Of a DNA stretch of 64,000 bases, positions 53,408-63,638 are shown in pieces (positions within the stretch are counted from its first letter, which is position 1; each line of letters opens with the position of its first letter). Source of the DNA: Nostoc sp. ATCC 43529 (GTDB lineage Bacteria; Cyanobacteriota; Cyanobacteriia; Cyanobacteriales; Nostocaceae); assembly GCA_003326205.1 (NCBI GenBank), contig LWTK01000055.1, positions 20,052 through 84,051 of the forward strand, given 5' to 3'. The notes below the pieces were generated by a model, which was not told the DNA's origin, did not search any database, and saw only the letters and a list, made by a program, of their open reading frames with translations. The translations under genes and the position numbers were made by a program.

Positions 53408-55270
53408 ATGACAATTAAAGAACAGCCTAAGCCACCCCGTTCTAGAATTATTGCCAATATTTTGCTAGCAGTATCAGGGTTATTCCTGCTTTTAAATCTG
53501 TTTTTACCTGGTTTGTTTGGTTCTCGTCCTGCTGGCGTTCCCTATAGCTTATTTATTCATCAAGTACAGGAAGGTGAAGTCAGCCGTGCTTCCGTTGGTC
53601 AAAACCAGATTCTCTACGAATTAAAAACAGAGAATGGCGAACCGGGGCAGGTGTTTGCAACTACACCAATCTTTGATTTGGAATTGCCCAAACTTTTAGA
53701 ACAAAAAGGAGTTGAGTTTGCTGCTGCACCTCCACCCAAGAATACTTGGTTTACAACCCTTTTGAGTTGGGTCATCCCACCGTTGATTTTTATTGGCGTT
53801 TGGCAATTCTTTATTTCACGTGGCGCTGGTGGTTCTCAAGGTGTTCTCTCTATCGGTAAGAGCAAAGCTAAGGTTTACGTTGAAGGCGAAGCAGCTAAAA
53901 TCACCTTCCAAGATGTGGCTGGGGTAGAAGAAGCGAAAACTGAGTTAGTGGAAATTGTAGATTTTCTCAAGACTCCGGCACGTTTTACGCAAATTGGTGC
54001 GAGGATTCCTAAAGGTGTACTGTTAGTTGGCCCTCCTGGTACTGGTAAGACACTTTTAGCTAAAGCTGTCGCTGGGGAAGCAGGAGTTCCATTCTTCAGT
54101 ATCTCTGGTTCCGAGTTTGTGGAACTGTTTGTTGGTGTGGGTTCTTCCAGGGTGCGAGATTTATTTGAGCAAGCAAAGAAACAAGCTCCTTGTATTGTAT
54201 TTATTGATGAATTGGACGCCATTGGTAAGTCTCGTAGCAGTAACGGCTTCTACGGTGGTAACGATGAACGGGAACAAACCCTCAATCAGTTACTCACTGA
54301 GATGGATGGTTTTGCGGCTGGGGATGCAACTGTAATTGTTCTGGCAGCTACTAACCGTCCCGAAAGCCTTGACCCTGCATTGTTGCGTCCAGGTCGCTTT
54401 GACCGTCAAGTGTTGGTAGACCGTCCTGATTTATCTGGTCGTGAAGCAATTCTGAAGATTCACGCTCAAAAGGTGAAATTAGGAGATGATGTAGATCTAA
54501 AAGCGATCGCCACTCGTACTCCTGGTTTTGCTGGTGCAGATTTAGCAAATTTGGTAAATGAAGCTGCACTATTAGCAGCCCGCAATCAGCGGCAAACGGT
54601 TGCCCAAGAAGACTTTGCCGAAGCAATTGAGCGGGTAGTCGCCGGTTTAGAAAAGAAGAGTCGCGTATTGAGCGATACTGAGAAAAAGATTGTTGCTTAC
54701 CATGAAGTCGGTCACGCAATGGTCGGGGCGCTAACTACAGGAAACGGTCGTGTAGAAAAGATTTCCATTATTCCCCGTGGGATGGCTGCTTTAGGCTACA
54801 CCTTGCAATTACCCACCGAAGATCGGTTTTTAATGAATGAAGCAGAATTGCGGGGTCAAATTGCGACTTTGTTAGGAGGACGTTCCGCCGAAGAGATTGT
54901 GTTTGGCAGTATTACAACAGGTGCATCTAACGATTTGCAACGAGCAACAGACTTGGCAGAACGGATGGTGACTACCTATGGTATGAGTAAAGTCTTAGGG
55001 CCACTCGCTTACCAACAAGGACAACAAGCAATGTTCTTGGGCAATGGTGCCCCTAATCCCCGACGGGCGGTGAGTGAAGATACAGCCAAAGCCATTGATA
55101 GTGAGGTCAAGGAAATAGTGGAAACTGCCCACGAACAAGCGCTACAGATTCTTAAGGAGAATCGAGATTTGTTAGAAGCGATCGCAACTCAACTCTTAGA
55201 AACAGAAGTAATTGAAGGGGAGAAATTGCATAATCTGTTGAGTCAAGTAAAACCTGTAACTGCTTTTTAA
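53408..55270 (+). CDS. ftsH: ATP-dependent zinc metalloprotease FtsH
   Basis: The protein is about 620 residues from ATG 53408. Two TM helices bracket an N-terminal lumenal/periplasmic domain, then come the AAA ATPase with Walker A GPPGTGKT, Walker B CIVFIDELDAIG and the SRH region, and the M41 protease with zinc motif HEVGH at about 440. It degrades damaged membrane proteins, in cyanobacteria notably photosystem II D1. The length matches the family, and no motif is missing. A TTG at 53396 is not the likely start. Confidence 0.96.
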   Translation: MTIKEQPKPPRSRIIANILLAVSGLFLLLNLFLPGLFGSRPAGVPYSLFIHQVQEGEVSRASVGQNQILYELKTENGEPGQVFATTPIFDLELPKLLEQKGVEFAAAPPPKNTWFTTLLSWVIPPLIFIGVWQFFISRGAGGSQGVLSIGKSKAKVYVEGEAAKITFQDVAGVEEAKTELVEIVDFLKTPARFTQIGARIPKGVLLVGPPGTGKTLLAKAVAGEAGVPFFSISGSEFVELFVGVGSSRVRDLFEQAKKQAPCIVFIDELDAIGKSRSSNGFYGGNDEREQTLNQLLTEMDGFAAGDATVIVLAATNRPESLDPALLRPGRFDRQVLVDRPDLSGREAILKIHAQKVKLGDDVDLKAIATRTPGFAGADLANLVNEAALLAARNQRQTVAQEDFAEAIERVVAGLEKKSRVLSDTEKKIVAYHEVGHAMVGALTTGNGRVEKISIIPRGMAALGYTLQLPTEDRFLMNEAELRGQIATLLGGRSAEEIVFGSITTGASNDLQRATDLAERMVTTYGMSKVLGPLAYQQGQQAMFLGNGAPNPRRAVSEDTAKAIDSEVKEIVETAHEQALQILKENRDLLEAIATQLLETEVIEGEKLHNLLSQVKPVTAF

Positions 55271-55332
55271 ACGCAGAGTCACGCTAAGGAAAGCGCGGAG
55301 GTACGCAGAGAATAACTTTGCGTACCTCTGCG

Positions 55333-56532
55333 TTAAATCTCTGCGTTATTTGGCGTTTGAGAAATGCCACTCACCCCAATGCAAACACCAGCGAGGAAAA
55401 ATGCAAATGCGGCCGCAGCTGCGCCTACAAAAGGTGTTATGGTTTGCGGTTGGGGAAATATGACACCAAACAAACTCATCGCCGCAGCAAACCCACCAAA
55501 ATAAGTACCAATTCCTAATCCCGCCCATCTTTGGGGTACTAGTCCTAAAGCAAAAGGAACTGCCCCGTTAACAATTAAGCTAAAGCCAGCAACGATTAGC
55601 GCAATGATGGGAATTTGTACGCCGATAAATACCATTATGAGTAACGCCGGAATAGTTGCACAAATACCACAAAGCATTGCTTGACGATTCCCAATTTTGA
55701 CGGCGAACATCCCAGCTGGTATGTTTGCCAAAGCGATCGCAATTCCAATCCACACCATTTGCATATCGATATTATCAGCATTCAGCTGGGCTTTGAGGAC
55801 TTTGCCCAAAACATCCATCAAAAATCGAATACCCCACGCTACACCAAAACCAGTCCCTAAAATCAAAGCTAATTTTTGTAAAGGAAACTTTACTATCTGT
55901 GCGTTGTGTCGATCTACTGGTGTTTCTGGCTGATTAACTAACCGCAACAGCGCCACCGCACCCAACAACACAAAGGAACCAATTGCAAAGGTTAAAACTG
56001 GACCTAAACTGAGAATATACTTGTTGGCGATGGGTCTAAAAGCGCCAATAAATCCTCCTACCAAAGTCACAACACTGACAGCTAATGGTAACTCGGCTGG
56101 TGTGGAATACATTCCCAACAAACATATAGCTGGAGAGCGAAATACTGTCATTGCTAATGCCCAGGCTACCAGAGTTATTGGTAAGAGCGATCGCATTACC
56201 ATAGTAGGCGGGATCAAGCTGACGACACATGGTATGGCAATAAACAAAGCTGATGCCAGAATTACACCCACTGAAATGAAGGGAAATCGAGTCCCTACCC
56301 AACGCCTAGTTTGGTCTGAAAGTCCCCCCATCAAAGGTTCCAATACTGCACCCAAGGCATTTTCCACCAATAATAAACCAATAGCGAATGAGGCAGGAAA
56401 ACCAAACTGGGTTAAAAGTTGGGGCAAGTATGCATTATAAATCAACCAAGTCAGGGTAATTGCCCCCTGCACCGCTGCCAATACCCAAACTTGCACCCAT
56501 AAAATATTGAAAGAAGATTTTGAGGTAGTCAT
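55333..56532 (-). CDS. MFS transporter, SLC45/GPH-like
   Basis: The protein is about 399 residues from ATG 56532; the longer in-frame extension upstream is encoded by GACGCGGGGA repeats and is not expected to be real. About 12 hydrophobic helices are visible. The loop GGLSDQTRRWVGTRFPFI matches the SLC45/GPH-type sugar transporter pattern. A sugar or related substrate imported with a cation is inferred only from this family similarity. The gene ends 60 bp from the convergent ftsH gene. Confidence 0.8.
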   Translation of the reverse strand: MTTSKSSFNILWVQVWVLAAVQGAITLTWLIYNAYLPQLLTQFGFPASFAIGLLLVENALGAVLEPLMGGLSDQTRRWVGTRFPFISVGVILASALFIAIPCVVSLIPPTMVMRSLLPITLVAWALAMTVFRSPAICLLGMYSTPAELPLAVSVVTLVGGFIGAFRPIANKYILSLGPVLTFAIGSFVLLGAVALLRLVNQPETPVDRHNAQIVKFPLQKLALILGTGFGVAWGIRFLMDVLGKVLKAQLNADNIDMQMVWIGIAIALANIPAGMFAVKIGNRQAMLCGICATIPALLIMVFIGVQIPIIALIVAGFSLIVNGAVPFALGLVPQRWAGLGIGTYFGGFAAAMSLFGVIFPQPQTITPFVGAAAAAFAFFLAGVCIGVSGISQTPNNAEI

Positions 56533-56668
56533 AAGAAGACGCGGTGACGCGGGGAAGGGGAGACGCGGGGACAGAAATTGACGTAGATCTAAAGAGGCGG
56601 AAGGTAGGTAACGCGGTAAAATTTTTACTCTCCGCGTCCCCGCGTCCCCGTGTCCCCGTGTCCTAATT
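56533..56668. repeat. GACGCGGGGA-type repeats
   Basis: CGCGGTGACGCGGGGA (about 56540-56560) and CCGCGTCCCCGCGTCCCC-type repeats (about 56632-56662) flank the gap between the MFS and MoeB genes. Confidence 0.75.
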
Positions 56669-57841
56669 TTAATACTCCGGAACTGAGGGATCGATTTCCC
56701 GACTCCAAGCGTTAATTCCGCCTTTGACATTCGTCCCAACGATCCCGGCTTCTTTAAGGATAGCGAGGGCTTTTGCCGATCGCCCGCCCATCTTACAATG
56801 AGCAATTAAATGGTGACCGTTTAATATTTCCTTCACCTTGGTAACGCCATCACCGTTTTCAATTTCTGGTAAGGGCACCAAAACTGAACCAGGAATCTTC
56901 GCAATCTCGTATTCATTGGGGTTGCGGACATCTAGTAGTACAAAATCCTTTGCACCACTATCTAACAATTCCTTCAAATCCTTAACGGTCATTTCTTGAA
57001 TTTCCATCTGCTGTTTTGCCTCCTCTGCCTTAGCTTGTGGAATTCCGCAGAATTGTTCGTAGTCTATCAGTTTTTCAATGACTGGGCGAATGGGGTTAGG
57101 ACGCAGTTTTAACTCCCGGAATTTCATGTCTAAGGCGTTGTATAGCAGTAAGCGCCCACTTAAGGTGTTACCTTGTCCCATAATAATTTTGACAGTTTCC
57201 GTTGCTTGGATAACACCAATAATTCCTGGCAAAATTCCCAACACGCCACCTTCTGCACAAGAGGGAACCATTCCTGGTGGTGGTGGTTCTGGGTAAAGAT
57301 CGCGATAATTCGGCCCGCCTTCGTAATTAAATACAGTGGCTTGTCCTTCAAAGCGGAAAATGGAACCGTAGACGTTGGGTTTGTTTAACAATACGCAAGC
57401 ATCATTAACTAGATATCTCGTGGGGAAGTTATCGGTGCCATCCACCACGATATCGTAAGGTTGAAAAATTTCTAATGCATTTTCGGAACTCAGGCGAGTT
57501 TCGTAGAGATCTACCTGACAATAGGGGTTAATCTCGTGAATGCGGTTTTTTGCGGATTCAATCTTGGGTTTACCCACCCAGGATGTACCGTGGATGACTT
57601 GACGTTGCAAATTGGAAGTATCGACAACATCAAAATCCACGATCCCGATGCGGCCAATACCTGCGGCGGCTAGGTATAAAAGTAGTGGTGAACCTAGTCC
57701 ACCCGTACCGATACAAAGTACGCTAGCAGCTTTCAGGCGCTTTTGTCCTTCCAAACCCACTTCCGGCAAAATCAAGTGTCGGGAGTAGCGTTCGTAATCA
57801 TCTTTGGTCAACTGGATTTCATCCAGATTCGGATTTAACAT
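56669..57841 (-). CDS. moeB: MoeB/ThiF adenylyltransferase with C-terminal rhodanese domain
   Basis: The protein is about 390 residues from ATG 57841. The E1-like domain has the ATP loop ASVLCIGTGGLGSPLLLYL, the acidic IGIVDFDVVDTSNLQRQ, catalytic Cys in SCAEGGVLGILPG and DGTDNFPTRYLVND. From about 285 a rhodanese domain ends with LIAHCKMGGRSAKAL, holding the persulfide Cys. It adenylates and sulfurates the C-terminus of ubiquitin-like sulfur carriers such as MoaD or ThiS. The upstream JAMM gene is 71 bp away on the same strand, so the two are likely cotranscribed. No carrier gene is next to them. Confidence 0.92.
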   Translation of the reverse strand: MLNPNLDEIQLTKDDYERYSRHLILPEVGLEGQKRLKAASVLCIGTGGLGSPLLLYLAAAGIGRIGIVDFDVVDTSNLQRQVIHGTSWVGKPKIESAKNRIHEINPYCQVDLYETRLSSENALEIFQPYDIVVDGTDNFPTRYLVNDACVLLNKPNVYGSIFRFEGQATVFNYEGGPNYRDLYPEPPPPGMVPSCAEGGVLGILPGIIGVIQATETVKIIMGQGNTLSGRLLLYNALDMKFRELKLRPNPIRPVIEKLIDYEQFCGIPQAKAEEAKQQMEIQEMTVKDLKELLDSGAKDFVLLDVRNPNEYEIAKIPGSVLVPLPEIENGDGVTKVKEILNGHHLIAHCKMGGRSAKALAILKEAGIVGTNVKGGINAWSREIDPSVPEY

Positions 57842-57912
57842 AGCAGTTGTCTTGTGCAAGAGCGGGAATATTAATCCTATCGAAAAATGATATCTGTCTT
57901 GAAATTAACCCG

Positions 57913-58371
57913 TTAAGTTATATTTTCAATTGCCTCTGCTTGGAACTGATGAGTATCATCAAGACTCCAGCTTCGCACTTGGGTGGCTTTACCGTTTTGG
58001 ACGGAAACTATTATATACGAGTATCCTTGCCAAGCGTACAAGCGATCGCATTCTGAAGGTATGGCAGGGTGGTCTGGGTGGGAGTGAAAAATGCCGATAA
58101 TACTCAACGAGCGATCGCGTGCTTGTTTTTGTGCTTGTAACATTACTTTAGGTGCGATCGCATATTGCCGCTTTTTACTTTCTGCTGTGCGTTCGCCTGA
58201 AAATTCAGCACCTGCCTCTGTATTCCAAGCATTTTCTGTTGGCAGCACTTCTACTGTCGTTTTGCCTTCACTAGCCAGATAACCCAAAATTATACCACAG
58301 CATTCTTCTGGGTAGGTATTTTCGGCATGGGTACGAATAGTTTCTAAATCTTCTATGCTCAATTGGATCAT
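57913..58371 (-). CDS. JAMM/Mov34 (M67) metalloprotease
   Basis: The protein is about 152 residues from ATG 58371; an in-frame start at 58419 is less family-like. The JAMM motif is intact: Glu in YPEECCGIILGYL, then FHSHPDHPAIPSECD (HxHx7SxxD), which binds zinc. Bacterial members trim ubiquitin-like sulfur carriers to expose the terminal Gly-Gly or release cysteine from CysO. Its position directly before the MoeB-rhodanese gene supports that role. Confidence 0.9.
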   Translation of the reverse strand: MIQLSIEDLETIRTHAENTYPEECCGIILGYLASEGKTTVEVLPTENAWNTEAGAEFSGERTAESKKRQYAIAPKVMLQAQKQARDRSLSIIGIFHSHPDHPAIPSECDRLYAWQGYSYIIVSVQNGKATQVRSWSLDDTHQFQAEAIENIT

Positions 58372-59002
58372 GTCTGCGTTTGCATTTTTATCCGCCTCTA
58401 GCGGTTTTACTGTGGGCACAAGATACGCTATCTACTAAATTTTCTCACGATCGCGATCGCCAAACAATTCCACAAATACCTCAAAAAGGTTTCTCTACTA
58501 TTCCCCACTCCCAATTTCCTAAGTTAGTCGGCATAATAAAACCAAACTATACCAATAAAAAGAAACTCAGCTAAAAACCTTTATTCTTATTACGTATTGT
58601 CTATTTTTTATTGTCTTATTCTAACGATAATTATTCCCGCCGACTTACATGTTTTCACAACAGCGATCGCCAAGTTAATATGTATTTCTACTCATTGCCT
58701 CGGTCATCTGTTTTCCCAGATAAGTATGAAGAATACACAAAGATAAGTAAACCTTGATTTAAATTAAGTAGGTAGACATAATTAAATGTAAAATGCCAAT
58801 CTCCAGAAACTAGATAGAATAAGCTTTTTTCCTTCTGCCGTCTGCCTTCTACCTTCTGCCTTCTACTTAACAACGCTCTTTGCCCCATAAGGAATTCCAG
58901 GCTTGCTCAGAATTATCTGTTTAGCAAAATTGACGAAATCTCAAGGCTTCAACACCTAATTGCCATAAAACATCAGTACTTAACATATACTTTTTTCAGG
59001 GA

Positions 59003-59213
59003 ATAATATGAAGAGTATGCAAAGATCTGCTTCTAGGCATAGACATCTAAGTAAATATTCAGTATTTAGTTAGTATGGTGTTACTTAGATGTTTCCTATT
59101 TTGCTAGTTAAACGCCCCAGGTAATACGTTGTAATACTTTGTAAGGAAGGCAAAAAAATTTCTTTACTTATTCCTTTTGACCTGTAGACTGTCTACAATT
59201 TTCAAGCTAGAAG
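59003..59213. repeat. Degenerate direct repeat, copy 1
   Basis: Paired with 59487-59690; see the shared 37-base core at 59041-59077. Confidence 0.7.
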
Positions 59214-59486
59214 TTAGTGCGAGCGATCACACCACAATGGCATGAAAATATTTTTTGCTGAGTTACAATTACCCAGCCTGCAATCTCCATTTTCAGAACA
59301 ATCGCTCATGGAAAAAACTCACAAGCAACAACGAAAAAACTTTCCTAACTACTTCCTTTTCAAACTAGATTTTGCAAACTAGCATTATTGACATTTTTAG
59401 CAAAAGACAACTAGAAATTCTGAGAATTGATGTGTTGATAATATCACTTGGATTCCGGGATTCTTACATAAGTTCTGTGCATGTAA

Positions 59487-59690
59487 AATAATGTGAAGAC
59501 TGTGCAAAGATATTTGTTGAAATATAGACATCTAAGTAAATATTCAGTATTTAATTAGTATGATCTTATTTGTGTTCCCTATTCCGAAGCTAAACACTCC
59601 ACTCTAGGGCGATCGCCCACAAGGAAAGCATAAAAATTTGTTTCTTTATTCCCTGTAAACTGTTTGTTATTTTCAACCTAGTAGGGCTAG
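59487..59690. repeat. Degenerate direct repeat, copy 2
   Basis: Shared core at 59526-59562 differs from copy 1 at one base. Confidence 0.7.
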
Positions 59691-60057
59691 ACCTTTCAAA
59701 ATAGCTAAAAACTTTGCTTAAAAACTCATTTTTAAGCTTCTGACTGCCGATATGATTATGCCTTTGGTTAGATATTGATGGCTGTGCTAACACTAAGGCT
59801 AAGAAAATTGTCGTGGTTACAGAGCGAAAAAGAGATTGATTTGCATTTAAATAGCTGAACTTAAATAGTCCTAAATAGTTTGGATCGTTACTACTTACAA
59901 GCTAGTCAACAAGGCGAGTATTAGAAAAATTGCTAACCCACCTCGTATAAAATATGCCGAAATTATTTAATTTTCGGTAAATTCTTGATGCTCTAAAAGA
60001 GTATCAAAAATGGGTAACTCAACTTAGGAAAAAATTGATTTAAGCAGGAAAATATTT

Positions 60058-62610
60058 ATGGCGAATATTATTGGAACCATTGGTAACGATACCCTACTGG
60101 GCACTAACAGTGCAGATACAATTAATGCTAAAGCTGGCAATGATATCATCACAGCCAAACAAGGCAACGATACCTTAACTGGTGGTGGTGGCAAGGATAA
60201 ATTTGTTTATAAGTTGGGTGATGGCACTGACACAATCACTGATTTTGGTGGCGTAGGTAAAGGTACAAATCCAACAGCAGGAGTAATTGCCGAAGTTGAT
60301 ACCATCAAATTCCAAGGTGCTGGGTTGACTGCCCGAAATTTATTGCTTACCCAGAAGGGTACAAACTTAGAAATCACCTTTGAAGGGGTGGATGGTACAA
60401 AAGTCGTTTTGAAAAACTTTCAACTAGAAAACTTAGAAAACCTCAAAGCTTCTCCAACAAGACCAGCCATTGGCAATATTATTTTTGATGGGCAAACAAG
60501 AATCGTTGATAGTTTTAACGTTCTCGATGCCAACTCCACAGAAACAACCATCGGCATCAAGAACACAGTCACCTTTCTCAATGACCTTGCTAACAATATT
60601 ATCGGTTTAAACGACTCAGATGATGTCATTAATGGTCAGGGGGGTAACGATAAAATCGATGGTTTAAGTGGTAACGATATTTTGAGGGGTGGAACGGGCA
60701 ACGATACTCTCATTGGTGGTTTGGGCAATGACTCCCTGGTAGGTGGTGCTGGTAATGACTCCCTGGTAGGCGGTGCAGGCAATGACACCCTTAAGGGTGG
60801 TAGTGGTAGCGATTTCTTGAATGTTGACTCTTCAACAGGTAATAACCTGCTAGATGGTGGCGATGGCAACGATACTCTTTCCGCTTTGGGTGAATACTAC
60901 GGAGAAGTGGTATCTGGTAATAATACGCTCAAAGGCGGTGCGGGTAACGATTCCTTAATTGCAGACTATTCAACAGGTAATAACCTGCTAGATGGTAGCG
61001 ATGGCAATGATGATCTTTCTGTTTCTGGCGACTATTACAGTGCTGAGGTCAGTGGTAATAACACCCTCAAAGGAGGCATTGGTGACGATACTTTAAAGGC
61101 TATCTTTGTAACAGGTGATAATCTCCTAGATGGAGGCGTCGGCAACGATTATTTCTGGCTCAACATTGCCGACGGTAATAACACCCTCATTGGTGGTGCT
61201 GGTAACGATACCTTAAGGACTGGGATTAACACAGGTAATAATCTGGTTTCTGGAGGCGATGGTAATGATTCTCTCACTGCCTCTGGGGTTGACGGTTACA
61301 GGTTTGATAACAATTCAGGCAATAATACCCTCAACGGTGGCCTTGGTGACGATACCTTGAAAGTTGACTATTCGCGAGGTGCTAACCTGCTAAATGGAGA
61401 TGATGGCAATGATTATCTCTCCGGTTCTGGTTATACCTACGGCTTCGGAGGATCGTATTACGATACCACTGGCAATAATACCCTCAACGGTGGTAGTGGC
61501 AAGGATACCTTGAATGTTGACTATTCACAAGGCAAGAACCTATTGAATGGAGGGGATGGCGATGATTATCTCACTGCATCTGGCTACGACTTCGATGAAG
61601 TTTACGAAGTCTATCGTCAAACCTTAGGCGATAATACCCTCAACGGTGGTGCCGGTAACGATACCTTGAGTGTTGACTATTCAGAAGGCAGCAACTTATT
61701 GAATGGTAGCGCTGGCAACGATTGGTTATATGGTGTTTATTCAACAGGCGATAATTTGCTCACTGGAGGCGACGGTTATAATCTTTTGTATGTAGCTAAT
61801 AGCTCTGGTAATAACACCCTTGTTGGTGGTGCTAACAACGATGACTTTGTTATTGACTATTCAACAGGTAATAATATCCTGGATGGAGGCGATGACAATG
61901 ATTATTTTTCTGTAATAGCGTCTTCTGGTAATAACACCCTTTTTGGTGGCGCTGGTGGCGATGTATTCATTATTCAGTCTTCAACAGGCAATAATTTAGT
62001 AGATGGGGGAACAAGTAACGACTCATTATTCTACAGCGCCAGCTCTGCTCAAGGGAAAATCACTTCAAGTTTTGATGCTACTACTAACACTGGTTCGATT
62101 ACAGTCGGCACAACTGTTGTTAACTATAAGAATATCGAACAATTAGATTTCTCCGGCACAGAAGACGACGACTATATTGTCGGAAGCAATGGCAACGATA
62201 CGTTAAATGGAACAGGTGGCAATGATAAGATTCTTGGCGGTGCAAGTAATGATTTTCTAATAGGTGGCAGTGGTAATGATAGCCTCTACGGAGGTAGTGG
62301 TAATGATACCTTTGTTTTCAATAATTTAAATGAAGGTATTGATCGCATTTATGACTTCGACCCCACTAATGAAGTGATTCGCATATTTGCTGCTGGCTTT
62401 GGTGGCGGTTTATCAGCAGGTATACTATCTGCTAGTGAGTTTAGAATCGGAACATCTGCAAATACTAGCGATCAACGATTTATTTATAATTCTGCTACAG
62501 GTGGATTGTTCTTTGACCAAGATGGCAATGCAGGTGGGTTTGCTCAAGTAAAATTTGCACAACTATCTGCTGGGTTATCATTAACCAACAACAATTTTGT
62601 GGTTGTTTAA
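60058..62610 (+). CDS. RTX hemolysin-type calcium-binding protein
   Basis: The 850-residue protein is dominated by GGxGNDxLx nonapeptides that bind calcium and fold into a beta-roll, from residue 1 and again at 185-820. An N-terminal module of about 140 residues (DTIKFQGAGLTARNLLLTQKG) recurs in the second RTX gene. The middle has unusual STGNNLLDGGDGNDYL repeats, slightly longer than canonical RTX units. No enzyme domain is present. Secretion by a type I exporter through a C-terminal signal is the family norm; no exporter genes are nearby. A surface or extracellular role is inferred. Confidence 0.88.
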   Translation: MANIIGTIGNDTLLGTNSADTINAKAGNDIITAKQGNDTLTGGGGKDKFVYKLGDGTDTITDFGGVGKGTNPTAGVIAEVDTIKFQGAGLTARNLLLTQKGTNLEITFEGVDGTKVVLKNFQLENLENLKASPTRPAIGNIIFDGQTRIVDSFNVLDANSTETTIGIKNTVTFLNDLANNIIGLNDSDDVINGQGGNDKIDGLSGNDILRGGTGNDTLIGGLGNDSLVGGAGNDSLVGGAGNDTLKGGSGSDFLNVDSSTGNNLLDGGDGNDTLSALGEYYGEVVSGNNTLKGGAGNDSLIADYSTGNNLLDGSDGNDDLSVSGDYYSAEVSGNNTLKGGIGDDTLKAIFVTGDNLLDGGVGNDYFWLNIADGNNTLIGGAGNDTLRTGINTGNNLVSGGDGNDSLTASGVDGYRFDNNSGNNTLNGGLGDDTLKVDYSRGANLLNGDDGNDYLSGSGYTYGFGGSYYDTTGNNTLNGGSGKDTLNVDYSQGKNLLNGGDGDDYLTASGYDFDEVYEVYRQTLGDNTLNGGAGNDTLSVDYSEGSNLLNGSAGNDWLYGVYSTGDNLLTGGDGYNLLYVANSSGNNTLVGGANNDDFVIDYSTGNNILDGGDDNDYFSVIASSGNNTLFGGAGGDVFIIQSSTGNNLVDGGTSNDSLFYSASSAQGKITSSFDATTNTGSITVGTTVVNYKNIEQLDFSGTEDDDYIVGSNGNDTLNGTGGNDKILGGASNDFLIGGSGNDSLYGGSGNDTFVFNNLNEGIDRIYDFDPTNEVIRIFAAGFGGGLSAGILSASEFRIGTSANTSDQRFIYNSATGGLFFDQDGNAGGFAQVKFAQLSAGLSLTNNNFVVV

Positions 62611-63638
62611 AGGTAATTAGCATTCCATTAATGGAAGGCTACTAATATCAAAAATCTTGAGAATGTGAGGTGCGATTCTAGACACCTCGCATTCAATTTA
62701 TAGCGCTGCCTGGGTTTTATGCTCAGTTTATGTCCTCAACTATGCTTTAGATAAGTAGATAGCCATGATTACATCTGAGATGACAGAACATATTATATTT
62801 ATTTATGTCCATTTACTTACTATATTTTGATCGTTTTTTGTACTAATTTTTTGTAAATTAATAACCTGAGAAATGTTAATAATACATAAAACATTGTACG
62901 CTAATATACATTAATCCAGTAAAATGCTTGAAAATTATGTAAAGTTATTTATTTAGAAAGAAATAACTCAGTAAATATTTTGTATATTAGTTTATTGACA
63001 GCTTATTGCAACCTTGCTAAAAATTACTGTCTTTATTCCCTCTTACTTAGTTCCCTATTTTTCAGCTAGACACCAAAGGCGTTGGCGTTCGCGCAGCGTC
63101 TCGTAGAGAAGCCCGCCGTTCGCGTAGCGTCTCGTAGAGAAGGCATCGCTCAAAAAAAGTGCGTAAATACAGCAAACTTCCAGAAGCCTGAAGTACACCA
63201 TATAGGTCTGGTAGCTAGACAAAGAGGCTATTCTAATTCTGAATTCCGTTCGGAGTAATGGAAAAGTCTCCGAATTTGCTCGTGAATTTTAAATTCTGCT
63301 GTATTTGTTTCCTTATTTTCAAGCTAGTAAGACTTATGCGTTGACAAAAATAAATATAAAGTGTGAAAATCGGGCATTAAAGCCAAATTTTGTGATGCTT
63401 TTTGAGCGTTTATAAAAGCATAATAATGACTAATTTTGCACACCCTTAAAAATTTGTAAAATGCTTAAGACTTAGATAGTTTTGATACTTAAATAAGTCA
63501 TACTTGCAAGCCAACAAAAGGAGAATGTTCGCGAAAATTAGTGACCCTTAAGGGTGACATGAAAGTATGCCAAAAGCGTCAAACTTTGGTGAATTATTTC
63601 TATGTTCAAACAGGACTAACATCAGGTAGGAAAAAGTT
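62611..63638. other. Non-coding region with GCGTCTCGTAGAGAAG repeats and a palindrome
   Basis: Two copies of the dispersed GCGTCTCGTAGAGAAG element lie at about 63093-63142. ACCCTTAAGGGT, a perfect 12-bp palindrome, lies at 63544-63555, about 85 bp before the next RTX start. No gene was seen. Confidence 0.5.

Larger units (their letters stand above)
58372..60057. other. Long AT-rich non-coding region with a degenerate direct repeat
   Basis: No gene was found in 1.7 kb. Segments 59003-59213 and 59487-59690 are related: 37 bases beginning AGACATCTAAGTAAAT at 59041 and 59526 differ once, and similar flanking text (TTTCTTTA..TTATTCC..TTTTCAA.CTAG) follows in both. The region precedes the first RTX gene and probably holds its promoter. 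Confidence 0.6.
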
